From a virus: 39,565 nucleotides of DNA. The position numbers and the translations under genes were made by a program. The stretch covers positions 1 through 39,565 of the IMG/VR virus record IMGVR_UViG_3300022821_000050; one strand, written 5' to 3'. The notes under the pieces were generated by a model that was not told the DNA's origin, searched no databases, and was given only the letters and a program-made list of their open reading frames with translations. Below are positions 8,034 through 16,930 of this stretch, one piece after another. Position 1 is the first letter of the stretch, and each line of letters begins with the position of its first letter.

Positions 8034-11000
8034 TTCTATGTTTATATTTTAACTTAACTCTCATATTAACTTGTGTTTCAAAGTCTTTTTTTGTAGGTGT
8101 ACTCATCTTACCAACAGCTAATAACTCATGATTATCATTATACAAACCAACTGTACTGATATATGTAGTTGGATTAACCTCAAATGATTTATACATTAAA
8201 TTCCCGATTGAACCAGTTATAAACGTTGGGTTATTAGAATAATTAAAGTGATTCTGATTTATATGTAGGTTTATATATTTAGTAGTTTCTATCTCTATAT
8301 TTCTTGCTGAAAATCCATGAGTTGTAGTTCTAACATCTGTTATTGGTGATGCTGCACCAGATATGGACGTATATAATCTATAAGCATTGTCATAATTTGT
8401 ATATCCTTCTAATGGAGCTGAGTTGTAAGTCAAAAACCCAGATGATGTATCTAAATACTCACCATTCAAAACCATAATCCCCAATGTAGGGAATATCTGA
8501 CCAAATGTATTTCTAGTATCATTTGTTCCAAGTGTAAAATTACCACTATACACACCATTGGTTATAGAACCAGAGTATATTTCAAAATATGGAACTCCAC
8601 CAATTTCCTTAGATGTAGTTATAAATGTATGGTTGCTATCATAAGAATCATCAATTAAAGTAGTTATATTACCTATACTATAATTTGTATTATGATCATC
8701 TATAGCATCAGTATCAAATTCTAAATATAAGTTTGATGATGTATATGTAGTTGGATCTAACCCACCAGTATAAACTCTTTTATTTTCTGTTATATCTAAT
8801 GAATAAATTACATTTTGGTATTGACCATCATTATATGTAATTGATAATTTATCACCATCTGGGTGAATAGCCATACCACTAAAAGGGGCCTCTACAGTTG
8901 TAGCTGAATATTGTTCTAATGTTAAATCAGCTCTATATGTAAATGTATCAGTTACATTGTCAATTTCAAAAAAGTGGGTCGATGCATCTGTATGATCAAC
9001 CACAATTAAATAGTCTGAATCTGGTGTGAATGTCAACTCTGATACCGTTCCAATCGTATTTCCAATTACACTTACATTTTCATTAGAGTATGAATCATCC
9101 GTAATTCTATAGATGTTAATGCCATGTACTAAATAGTTTCCATCTGGTGAGTATGCTATATTATCCGAATACCCACTTGGCTGTTCGTTTATAGTTATAG
9201 ATGAAGTTGTATATACATCACTATCATTTTTATATATAATTAAGTATGGTGTATTATCCTGTGATATAGCTACATGTGTATCGGTTGAATTACATGCTAT
9301 CCCCTGTACAAAACTATCAGCGTGTTCAGTTATAGTAATACCACCACTATCTACTACATCACTAACTATATCGAATGCCGATAAGTATGGTGTTGCTCTA
9401 CCACCTATATATATTCTATCATTTGAACTTATACATGTTGGTCCACTTGTTATACCTGAAAGTTGAGAATTATCTATACTTTGTGTATTAAAGAATTCGG
9501 ATGATTTCTTTGCTATAATAACTTCATTTTCACCTAATCTGTTCTGAATTGCATATACTTCATCTGAAGTGAACTCCAATATGGAATTCTGACCTACACT
9601 ATCAAAGTTATGTGTTACAACACCAGAATCGTATTGATCTGTTGATGAGTTATACTTTAGTATATAATTATCAATCACACCAGACCCGCTACTATACGAA
9701 TAATAGTTTCCTAATGGTGAAAATCTTGGATCACTAATATCATTGTATAATGACGAAGTAAATCCTTGATATAAACTAGAATCATTTATATAATTTATAG
9801 TATTATACGTACCAGATCTGCCAATTAACCCTAACGATAACTCCCAGTTACCTGGATCCAACATATCCTTTAATTTTCCATTTGCAAAGTTAATAAAATA
9901 CGCATTTTCAAATCTATCGGATGTTCCATTTGCTATACTCTCAGGATCATAGTTACTATAGAATGCATCATAAGAATCACCCAAACATAATAATCTGTAT
10001 TTGTGATATACAGCGTAAGGTATATTTGGTATCTTACCATTATCAGAAGTTACTAAATCAGTACCTTTTCTATGACCCCAAGAAACAGAGTACATTGGTG
10101 TTTCATTATTATCTTCATCGTAATTTATAATATTATAATTGTATTCTTTTGAACTTTCGTTCTGTAAACTAGAAGTTATATGTGTATATAAACTTCCAGT
10201 TACATCACCCCATAATGGTTCAGTTTTAATATCTTTATTTTCGATGCGTATTCTACCAGAATCTATTCTGTTATAAACATAAGCACTTGTTTTTGTTGTT
10301 GTGACTTGGCTTGGTTGTTCATATATACCATCCGTATATGAATTATTAAATGTTTGTTTATTATCTTGTACTACGGTACCATTTAATAAATCACTTTGCT
10401 TTTCTATAAATACATTTCCATCTTTATTAGTAGTTACTATATCACCATCTTTATTAGTAGTTACATTACTACTACCACCACCCAAATCACCATATGATAT
10501 ATACTTTAATGAATCATCAGTTGTATTGGTATTAGTATTTGTGTTTGTATTTGTATTTGAACCACCTGAACCGTTAGAATTATTTGAATTATTATCTATG
10601 TTATTACCAACCGAATCATCTATATTATCAATTATAGATTTAGCCATAGACCAATATTTATTGGTTTTGACTAATAATTCAATTACACTTTTATTTAATT
10701 TTACATTGTATCCATACTTGTGGAATGAATGCTCATATATAGTTGGTTTTTGATGTGGTAAATATTGTCTTTCTACTAACTGTCTTCCAGAATATCCTTC
10801 TATTGGATGACCTACTAAACCTGGTTCATATTTACTTGGACTATAAGATGTAAATATAGAACCCTCTACATCTCTATCTATTGGGTATGCATGTGATCCA
10901 AGTTTACCACTTGAATTTTCCTCGTCTGAATAATCAATTGCTTTTCCAAATGAAGTTCTACCTGTACTAATATAATTCCCACGCTTAGCAAACATAGGAT

Positions 11001-11904
11001 ACCAAATAGTACCATCATATCTGACACCATCTCCATCATCTAATTGGATCAATTCATATTTAGTCATATCTATAAATGAAAATGTAAGTGCGTGATCAAC
11101 TGCATTTGTATGACAATACGAAAAATATATACAGTAATTATATTGTGAATCATATATATAACCATATGTAGTTACAGGTGTACCCATACCATAATCTGAT
11201 GTTTTTATTAATCCATTAGATACATTATAATCTGATTGTAAATCTTTTAGTATTGGTGTGTTCGTATAACTATAACAATACATTGGCAATAATGTACCAT
11301 TATCAGTATATAGTATATCTCTATGTGGAACATCATATAACGAATCACCTATCCATTTTTTCCATCTTTCAGTCATTGTCTTCTGAGGTGGATAACCAAA
11401 ATATAATGGAGTTTTTCCACCATTAAGAGTATAATTCCAATCATATAAATGACAAGTATTTCCATCTACAGTGTTACGTGTTTCTTTAGAGAAATTTTGT
11501 TCTGGTAAATTTATATCAAGTGGTGTATCGTGTAATACACGTGTTCCACCAGCTAATTGAGTTGATTCATAACCAGTCTTACCATAATTCCATATATTAC
11601 TCATATAGTTCCAAACTATATTATATGCATGTTGATAGAATCCTCTATAATATGTAGGATCACCCTTCTTGATTTGACTTACAATTCCAATTCTATTCTT
11701 ATGAGTATTAGCAAGTCCACTGGGCTCTTTTATTTTATAAGGTAAGTTCTGGTTATCCAATGCTGGTCCAAATGAATTAGCATTGGAATAATCCAAATCA
11801 ATATGTGGATTTATATATTGTTTATCATTAGGATTCAACCATATTGGATCAGGAACCAATCCAGTATCTTGAAGACCACCTTTTATAGCATTAAACATTC
11901 CCAT
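8020..11904 (-). CDS. Giant tail structural protein with beta-propeller and shared C-terminal modules
   Basis: This is a 1294-residue virion protein. Residues 1 to about 435 form a unique N-terminal region. An Asn/Ser/Thr/Gly linker follows (about 438-461, containing an alternating Asn-Thr run). The module with LDPGNWELSL is near residue 682. Residues of roughly 810-1040 show repeated blades with SPDGNYL, TPDSDYL and HPDGDKL, the pattern of a WD40/YVTN-like beta-propeller. The last ~60 residues (TVGLYNDNHELLAVGKM) are shared with the next three genes. I know the LDPGNW and LLAVGK modules from structural proteins of marine T4-like phages. A propeller suggests contact with a surface ligand, but this is inference. 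AAGGA precedes the ATG. Confidence 0.75.
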   Translation of the reverse strand: MGMFNAIKGGLQDTGLVPDPIWLNPNDKQYINPHIDLDYSNANSFGPALDNQNLPYKIKEPSGLANTHKNRIGIVSQIKKGDPTYYRGFYQHAYNIVWNYMSNIWNYGKTGYESTQLAGGTRVLHDTPLDINLPEQNFSKETRNTVDGNTCHLYDWNYTLNGGKTPLYFGYPPQKTMTERWKKWIGDSLYDVPHRDILYTDNGTLLPMYCYSYTNTPILKDLQSDYNVSNGLIKTSDYGMGTPVTTYGYIYDSQYNYCIYFSYCHTNAVDHALTFSFIDMTKYELIQLDDGDGVRYDGTIWYPMFAKRGNYISTGRTSFGKAIDYSDEENSSGKLGSHAYPIDRDVEGSIFTSYSPSKYEPGLVGHPIEGYSGRQLVERQYLPHQKPTIYEHSFHKYGYNVKLNKSVIELLVKTNKYWSMAKSIIDNIDDSVGNNIDNNSNNSNGSGGSNTNTNTNTNTNTTDDSLKYISYGDLGGGSSNVTTNKDGDIVTTNKDGNVFIEKQSDLLNGTVVQDNKQTFNNSYTDGIYEQPSQVTTTKTSAYVYNRIDSGRIRIENKDIKTEPLWGDVTGSLYTHITSSLQNESSKEYNYNIINYDEDNNETPMYSVSWGHRKGTDLVTSDNGKIPNIPYAVYHKYRLLCLGDSYDAFYSNYDPESIANGTSDRFENAYFINFANGKLKDMLDPGNWELSLGLIGRSGTYNTINYINDSSLYQGFTSSLYNDISDPRFSPLGNYYSYSSGSGVIDNYILKYNSSTDQYDSGVVTHNFDSVGQNSILEFTSDEVYAIQNRLGENEVIIAKKSSEFFNTQSIDNSQLSGITSGPTCISSNDRIYIGGRATPYLSAFDIVSDVVDSGGITITEHADSFVQGIACNSTDTHVAISQDNTPYLIIYKNDSDVYTTSSITINEQPSGYSDNIAYSPDGNYLVHGINIYRITDDSYSNENVSVIGNTIGTVSELTFTPDSDYLIVVDHTDASTHFFEIDNVTDTFTYRADLTLEQYSATTVEAPFSGMAIHPDGDKLSITYNDGQYQNVIYSLDITENKRVYTGGLDPTTYTSSNLYLEFDTDAIDDHNTNYSIGNITTLIDDSYDSNHTFITTSKEIGGVPYFEIYSGSITNGVYSGNFTLGTNDTRNTFGQIFPTLGIMVLNGEYLDTSSGFLTYNSAPLEGYTNYDNAYRLYTSISGAASPITDVRTTTHGFSARNIEIETTKYINLHINQNHFNYSNNPTFITGSIGNLMYKSFEVNPTTYISTVGLYNDNHELLAVGKMSTPTKKDFETQVNMRVKLKYKHRNGQT

Positions 11905-11915
11905 TTTTATTTTCC

Positions 11916-13607
11916 TTATATATCAAATCTACATACAAATGTCATATCGACATCATTTCTTTTTTTAATAGGTCTAGCCAATTTACCAACTGCTAATAAC
12001 TCATAGTTATTATTGTAAAATCCAATTGTAGTTATATACGGACTAAATTGATTACTATGTATTGTTTCTTTAACTACACCATCACCATTATCTGGATTAA
12101 CTAATATAGTTTCATTCATAGTAGTATTATAATCTTTCATATTAACTCTACACATCATCTCATGTTCATATAACTTCACCGTTGCTTTATATGACATATC
12201 AAACCCATTGGATTCACTAGTACCAGTAAATAAATAGTTATATTTTGGTCTAGGATCGGACATTGCGATTATACCAGTGTCATAGAACACATTACCTATT
12301 ATATTTGTTTGGTAAGCCGATCCAGTTAAAAAATCATTATTATATAAATAACCAACCTCACCAGATGTCAAAACTCTATCATATAATCTATATTCATCTA
12401 TAGACCCAGATAAATATGAATTTCTATTCGCTAATGAACCTATATAAATATTGGATTTATTGGATACTTTACCATTAGAGTTATCACTAACTTGTACATC
12501 TAACTCACCATCAACATATAATTCTATATTACCACTATTCTTCTGTAAAACTATGTGGTGTTGACTACCAGTTAATATATTAGATGATGTAATAGTAGTT
12601 TCTGCTGTTCCACCGTATCTTGATATACCAAGTTTACCATTAAAACTATTATTTGAATTATATATATACACATCAAATGGATATTGAGTATAAGTGCCTT
12701 CCACGTCACGAAAATCTATAGTGCCTTTATTCTGATTGAATACTTCTTCTATATCATAAGTTCGTTTGGATATTATATAATTTTTTTCGTATTCTAAATC
12801 AAATTGTGTATCTGGAATATCTATCCAAAATGACATAGCAAAATCATCTTCTAATACAAACTTATCATTATTCTGTATAATGATTGATGATGATACACCA
12901 CTAAAGTCAGCTTTATATCCACTTTGACTTATAACATTACCATGTGTATATATACCATTAGAAAACCCAACACTACCAATTACATCAGCATGCTTTTTAT
13001 ATTTGGAATTATCTAAACATATATCACGATTAATATCGGTTAAATTTTGATGTGAGAATTTCTCATTAAACCCATAATAGAATATTAAGTTATCATCACT
13101 AATTATATAACTGTTTGATAAACTAGTATCAATCAAATTCAAATCAGAGTCATCAATGAAATTTATATCATATCCACTTGATTTGTCGGTTATAGAAACA
13201 CTACCACGCTTAATAGAATTCCCAAATTTCTTTTGTGGCACGGATATTATACTTGCACTACAATATAGAGTTCTATTTGTATTTATATTCTGATTGTTTA
13301 AATGATTATAATCCCAATCATTAGAACCTTGATAATAGTTATGTCGTAATGAATACCAACTAACATGAACATCAAATTGATTATTGTTTTGTACTGGATT
13401 ATAACTATTAGTTTCTAATGGTGGTATATCACGTCTATATATACCGTGTTGTGGAAATATACACTTTATAACACTATACCCACTACCACTATAATTCGAT
13501 TGATTTAATGTGTAGCTTTTATTAGCTTCAAATGGAGTGATGTTTATATCATTATCACCAAACATTTTGAATACTATATTATTTCCATTTTTAGTATTAC
13601 AAGACAA
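11916..13607 (-). CDS. Tail structural protein with LamG-like (concanavalin A-fold) domain
   Basis: This is a 563-residue virion protein. Residues of about 170-420 form a laminin-G-3-like domain: YYGFNE at its start, FAMSFWIDIP, HHIVLQKNSGNIELYVDGEL, and closing IDEYRLYDRVLTSGEV. Such domains on phage tails often bind glycans. The last ~55 residues (TIGFYNNNYELLAVGKL) belong to the C-terminal module shared with its neighbours, but the LDPGNW module is missing. The chosen start is TTG at 13607, because GGAG lies 9 nt upstream and a stop codon sits just before it. The first in-frame ATG (13565) has no good ribosome-binding site. Structural role is likely; glycan binding is inferred. Confidence 0.78.
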   Translation of the reverse strand: MSCNTKNGNNIVFKMFGDNDINITPFEANKSYTLNQSNYSGSGYSVIKCIFPQHGIYRRDIPPLETNSYNPVQNNNQFDVHVSWYSLRHNYYQGSNDWDYNHLNNQNINTNRTLYCSASIISVPQKKFGNSIKRGSVSITDKSSGYDINFIDDSDLNLIDTSLSNSYIISDDNLIFYYGFNEKFSHQNLTDINRDICLDNSKYKKHADVIGSVGFSNGIYTHGNVISQSGYKADFSGVSSSIIIQNNDKFVLEDDFAMSFWIDIPDTQFDLEYEKNYIISKRTYDIEEVFNQNKGTIDFRDVEGTYTQYPFDVYIYNSNNSFNGKLGISRYGGTAETTITSSNILTGSQHHIVLQKNSGNIELYVDGELDVQVSDNSNGKVSNKSNIYIGSLANRNSYLSGSIDEYRLYDRVLTSGEVGYLYNNDFLTGSAYQTNIIGNVFYDTGIIAMSDPRPKYNYLFTGTSESNGFDMSYKATVKLYEHEMMCRVNMKDYNTTMNETILVNPDNGDGVVKETIHSNQFSPYITTIGFYNNNYELLAVGKLARPIKKRNDVDMTFVCRFDI

Positions 13608-13619
13608 TGTATATATCTC

Positions 13620-14759
13620 CTACCAATCTAGTTTACATTTTATAATATACTCTTTGTTGAACGACTTTAATTTCGGAGTGCTAACTTTTGCAACTGCTAA
13701 TAATTCATTAGAGTTATTATACAAACCAACCGTAGTTATATATGTATTTGGATTTTTATAAAAAGAAGGATACTTTATATTTCCTTGTGACCCAGTTAAA
13801 AATGTTGGGTTATTGGAATAATTATAATCCATATTCTTAATTCTACTAAAATAGTATGTAGATGTCATTATTTCTGATGCTCTACCTTGAAATGCATTAT
13901 CAGAGTCAATTACAGTTGAGCCAGATATAGATGTGAATAATTTCCAAGAGTTATCACCGTTAGCGTTTGAACTTGTAACCGTATTGAATGATAAATCAGA
14001 ATTTAACTTGGTGGCATCTAATACCAACATACCTTTATCTGGATAAAATAAACCATAATATGTATTTTCATCATACACACCATTAGATAAACTACCAGAT
14101 TTTATATTATAAACTCGATTCATACCATTTAATAATTCAGTTGTATTATCATAATCATCAGAATCATCGATCAAGGTTATAACTTTATTTGAAGAACTAA
14201 CACTAACATTAGAACCAGTATATACATTATTTGCGTGACTACCACCATTTAACTCAGCTAATGATATTTGCCAATTACCTGGATCTAACCGTTCTTTATA
14301 TCTATTTCTAGCTATATTTATGATGTATATGTGGTCTGTATTAGAAGAATCCCCCATTGTAAATGTATCATCAGAAGGTTCTAATAGGAGTTGTTTATAT
14401 TGACTATATATAGCTTTTGATGGCTTATCATTTAAATTGTTATCTCCTGAATAACTACCACTACCAAATCTATGACCATAAACAACATCAAATTGTTTTT
14501 CTGATAAACTATCAGATGCATCTAATTGATGTATAGAGTAGTAATAATTTGTAGATGTATTATTTGCGTTTGAATTTGTATAGTAAGTAGTTAACTCTAT
14601 TTGGCTATTTGACCATAATGGAGATGTAACTAATTCTCTTTGATTTTCTATTATATCACCAGATTTAAACTTACTGAATACCTTACCAGATTGCATTAAT
14701 TGCTCTGAAAGGTTTAATTCATTCATAAGGTTCTGTGCTATTACCTGTGCGTTATCCAT
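13620..14759 (-). CDS. Tail structural protein, LDPGNW family
   Basis: This 379-residue protein is paralogous to the genes on both sides. It has the AIYSQYKQLLLEP segment, DHIYIINIARNRYKERLDPGNW (core LDPGNWQISL near residue 160), and the C-terminal module (NPTFLTGS, TVGLYNNSNELLAVAKV). These match virion proteins known from marine T4-like phages, where they form tail or baseplate decorations. The ATG at 14759 is preferred over the adjacent TTG because AAGGA sits at the right distance. The gene is co-directional and tightly spaced with its paralogues, which suggests tandem duplication. The exact place in the particle is unknown. Confidence 0.75.
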   Translation of the reverse strand: MDNAQVIAQNLMNELNLSEQLMQSGKVFSKFKSGDIIENQRELVTSPLWSNSQIELTTYYTNSNANNTSTNYYYSIHQLDASDSLSEKQFDVVYGHRFGSGSYSGDNNLNDKPSKAIYSQYKQLLLEPSDDTFTMGDSSNTDHIYIINIARNRYKERLDPGNWQISLAELNGGSHANNVYTGSNVSVSSSNKVITLIDDSDDYDNTTELLNGMNRVYNIKSGSLSNGVYDENTYYGLFYPDKGMLVLDATKLNSDLSFNTVTSSNANGDNSWKLFTSISGSTVIDSDNAFQGRASEIMTSTYYFSRIKNMDYNYSNNPTFLTGSQGNIKYPSFYKNPNTYITTVGLYNNSNELLAVAKVSTPKLKSFNKEYIIKCKLDW

Positions 14760-14770
14760 CAATTAGTTCC

Positions 14771-16180
14771 TTAATATTCTAAGTTTAATGTTATATGTAA
14801 CTCTTCATTGAAATTCTTTTTTATTGGTTGACTAAACTTGCCAATCGCAAGTAAATCATGTCTATCATTATATAACCCAATCGAAGTTACATATGTAATT
14901 GGATTATTTATAAATGTTTGTTGTGTTAATTCACCTATAGTACCAGATGCATAAGTTGGATTATTACTAAAGTTATATTGGCTTGATTCTACGTGGATGA
15001 AATAATGATTCTTTGTTATTGTTTTTGATGATCTAGCATCAAACGGATATAATGTACTCCTATCAGTTGTAGCTATAGATGATCCTGATATTGATGTGAA
15101 TAATTTATAAGCATTATCACCATCTATATTAGAACCAGTTGAAGTTCCAAAGTTTAATTTTGAATCTAATACTCTACCATCAAGAACTATAATTCCTAAT
15201 TTTGGATATACTTTACCCCATTCTTCATCTGAAATTATTCCATTGGATATAGTTCCATTTACAACTGAATATTCGTTCAAATCACCATACTCTTCTGATA
15301 TTATTTGATCCGAATCCATACTATTGTCAATCAAAGTATATAATGTAGAGCCAGTTGCAACACTTAACTCATTTCCAAAGTTTATATCTAAATTCGTAGA
15401 TCCTGATAATTCAGTTAATGATAATTGCCAGTTACCTGGATCAAGTTTATCTTTATATGTATCCCTATTAAAATTAATAACATATATATAATCTGTTACC
15501 GATCCTGATATTGTGAATTTATTACCATATTCTAAACACATTAATTTGTATTGACTATATATTGCTTTTGATGGTGAATCGTTAGTTTGACCACCACCAG
15601 AGTAACTACCACTACCATTCGCATGACCGAATGCAACTGAAAATACGGTAGTTATGTCACTTGATAATTTCTTCACACCATAATAGTATTGTTTGCTTGT
15701 TGTTGATTGTAATGATTGAGTGTAAAATGTATATAATGAACCAGTATTATTATCCCAAATTTCATCCGTATGTATTTTAGACACTTCATTGGATATATCA
15801 TCTGAGTTTATTTTAGTATAAATATATGATGTTGGTAACACAGGTAAACCACCAGCACCACCAATATAATAAGCTATAGATTTGCCATTAATATCAGTTA
15901 CACCATTACCACCTTGTAAATTACTAATCCACCAATCATTCAATACATTTGTGTGTTGTGTTGATGGAAATTTAGCACTTTTTTTAGTACCATCACCATG
16001 AATATCGTAATACTCCAATATTTCAGGAAACGCATTTGTACTTAAATCGTATTGACCAGTTTCAAATGTTATAAATTTAACACCACCCACATCGAATGAT
16101 CTGTATGTTCCTGGACCATCTATAGATATAAAATCTTGGTTTATAGCTGATGGGTTTGCGTATGCACTATATAATTCCAT
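14771..16180 (-). CDS. Tail structural protein, LDPGNW family
   Basis: This 469-residue member of the same family has an extra N-terminal ~130 residues. That region includes a Gly-rich IGGAGGLP stretch and a possible edge-of-collar beta domain (GPGTYRSFDVGGVKFITFE). The shared parts follow: AIYSQYKLMCLEY, YVINFNRDTYKDKLDPGNW (LDPGNWQLSL near residue 246), DARSSKTITKNHYF and the terminal module with SIGLYNDRHDLLAIGKF. It lies 12 nt after the conserved MGYLDGSS-type gene and 9 nt before its paralogue. A virion role is supported by family resemblance; the function is otherwise unknown. Confidence 0.75.
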   Translation of the reverse strand: MELYSAYANPSAINQDFISIDGPGTYRSFDVGGVKFITFETGQYDLSTNAFPEILEYYDIHGDGTKKSAKFPSTQHTNVLNDWWISNLQGGNGVTDINGKSIAYYIGGAGGLPVLPTSYIYTKINSDDISNEVSKIHTDEIWDNNTGSLYTFYTQSLQSTTSKQYYYGVKKLSSDITTVFSVAFGHANGSGSYSGGGQTNDSPSKAIYSQYKLMCLEYGNKFTISGSVTDYIYVINFNRDTYKDKLDPGNWQLSLTELSGSTNLDINFGNELSVATGSTLYTLIDNSMDSDQIISEEYGDLNEYSVVNGTISNGIISDEEWGKVYPKLGIIVLDGRVLDSKLNFGTSTGSNIDGDNAYKLFTSISGSSIATTDRSTLYPFDARSSKTITKNHYFIHVESSQYNFSNNPTYASGTIGELTQQTFINNPITYVTSIGLYNDRHDLLAIGKFSQPIKKNFNEELHITLNLEY

Positions 16181-16191
16181 TTAATATCTAC

Positions 16192-16836
16192 TTATAATAT
16201 TTGAGTGTATTTTTTTACTGTTAATTGTATCGTTTTCCTACCACCAGTTTCATTAGCTATGAATGTTAGTGTTGTCGTTTTATCAACTAATAATTGCTTA
16301 GCTGTTATTTTGAATTCTTTACCAACAACATAAGTTGATCTTGCATATTGACCATCACCTAAATATCTAGCCAATGTAGGTGTTACTTGACTACCGTTAC
16401 CAGAAGATGATATTGTAGCAATGTCATTATTGTGTAATATAGCTGTATATCCAAGTGTATTATTACCACCTGTGTATTGTGCTAAGTCTGGTTTTATTGT
16501 TATATTACCACCAACAGAGATTTCAACTGTAGATCCATAACCAGGTAATGTTACCGTAGGTATATATTTTGTATTTCTAGGTAAAGTAACCAATTTATAC
16601 TTCATCATTTGAGTTTCATCAGGAACAGCTTCAGTTATAGGCATATTCTCAATGATAATACCATAATAATCACTCCCTAATGGGTGTGCTGGGTTCCATA
16701 GTGAATAATCAATTTCGTCATCTGCCAATGCAAATTGAGTAATATTAAATTCACTTCTACCTAATGATAGTAATTCTCTTCCTTTTTTTGTTAGGGTACA
16801 ATCCACAGTTACACTGCTACCATCTAAATATCCCAT
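16192..16836 (-). CDS. Conserved T4-like virion structural protein (MGYLDGSS family)
   Basis: This 214-residue protein starts MGYLDGSSVTVDCTLTKKGR and continues FNITQFALADDEIDYSLWNP and METQ/MKYKLVTLPR-type segments. The pattern is strongly conserved in structural proteins of marine T4-like phages. Its C-terminal half (about residues 85-214) is a beta-sandwich of bacterial-Ig type (VEISVGGNITIKPDL, TLTFIANETGGRKTIQLTV). AAGGAATAGAG precedes the ATG, a strong ribosome-binding site. It heads the tail-decoration gene group and follows a 94-bp gap with a promoter-like motif. It is probably a minor structural or connector protein; the exact position is unknown. Confidence 0.78.
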   Translation of the reverse strand: MGYLDGSSVTVDCTLTKKGRELLSLGRSEFNITQFALADDEIDYSLWNPAHPLGSDYYGIIIENMPITEAVPDETQMMKYKLVTLPRNTKYIPTVTLPGYGSTVEISVGGNITIKPDLAQYTGGNNTLGYTAILHNNDIATISSSGNGSQVTPTLARYLGDGQYARSTYVVGKEFKITAKQLLVDKTTTLTFIANETGGRKTIQLTVKKYTQIL

Positions 16837-16890
16837 CTCTATTCCTTTTAAATTTTGTTATTTAATACTATAATTAAAAAACATTTCACA

Positions 16891-16904
16891 TATAAATATA
16901 ATTT
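16891..16904 (-). promoter_or_regulatory. Candidate late promoter motif
   Basis: On the minus strand it reads AAATTATATTTATA, sharing the TATATTTAT core with 963-977 and 3533-3547. It sits in the 94-bp gap 55 nt before the strong start at 16836, the only sizeable gap in the tail gene run. No TTTG box lies at 19-21 bp. Confidence 0.35.
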
Positions 16905-16930
16905 ACTTTCAAAAAAACTTACATTTTATG

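Noticed and set aside
10301-10753. 150-codon plus-strand open frame opposite the large tail gene
   Set aside because: It lies antisense to the Asn/Thr linker of a clear virion gene; composition (Val/Phe/Pro runs) is that of an antisense shadow, with no ribosome-binding site.
16891-16904. Classical T4 late promoter TATAAATA on the plus strand
   Set aside because: The plus-strand reading would point away from the tail genes into the end of an opposite-strand gene; direction fits the minus-strand TATATTTAT reading instead.
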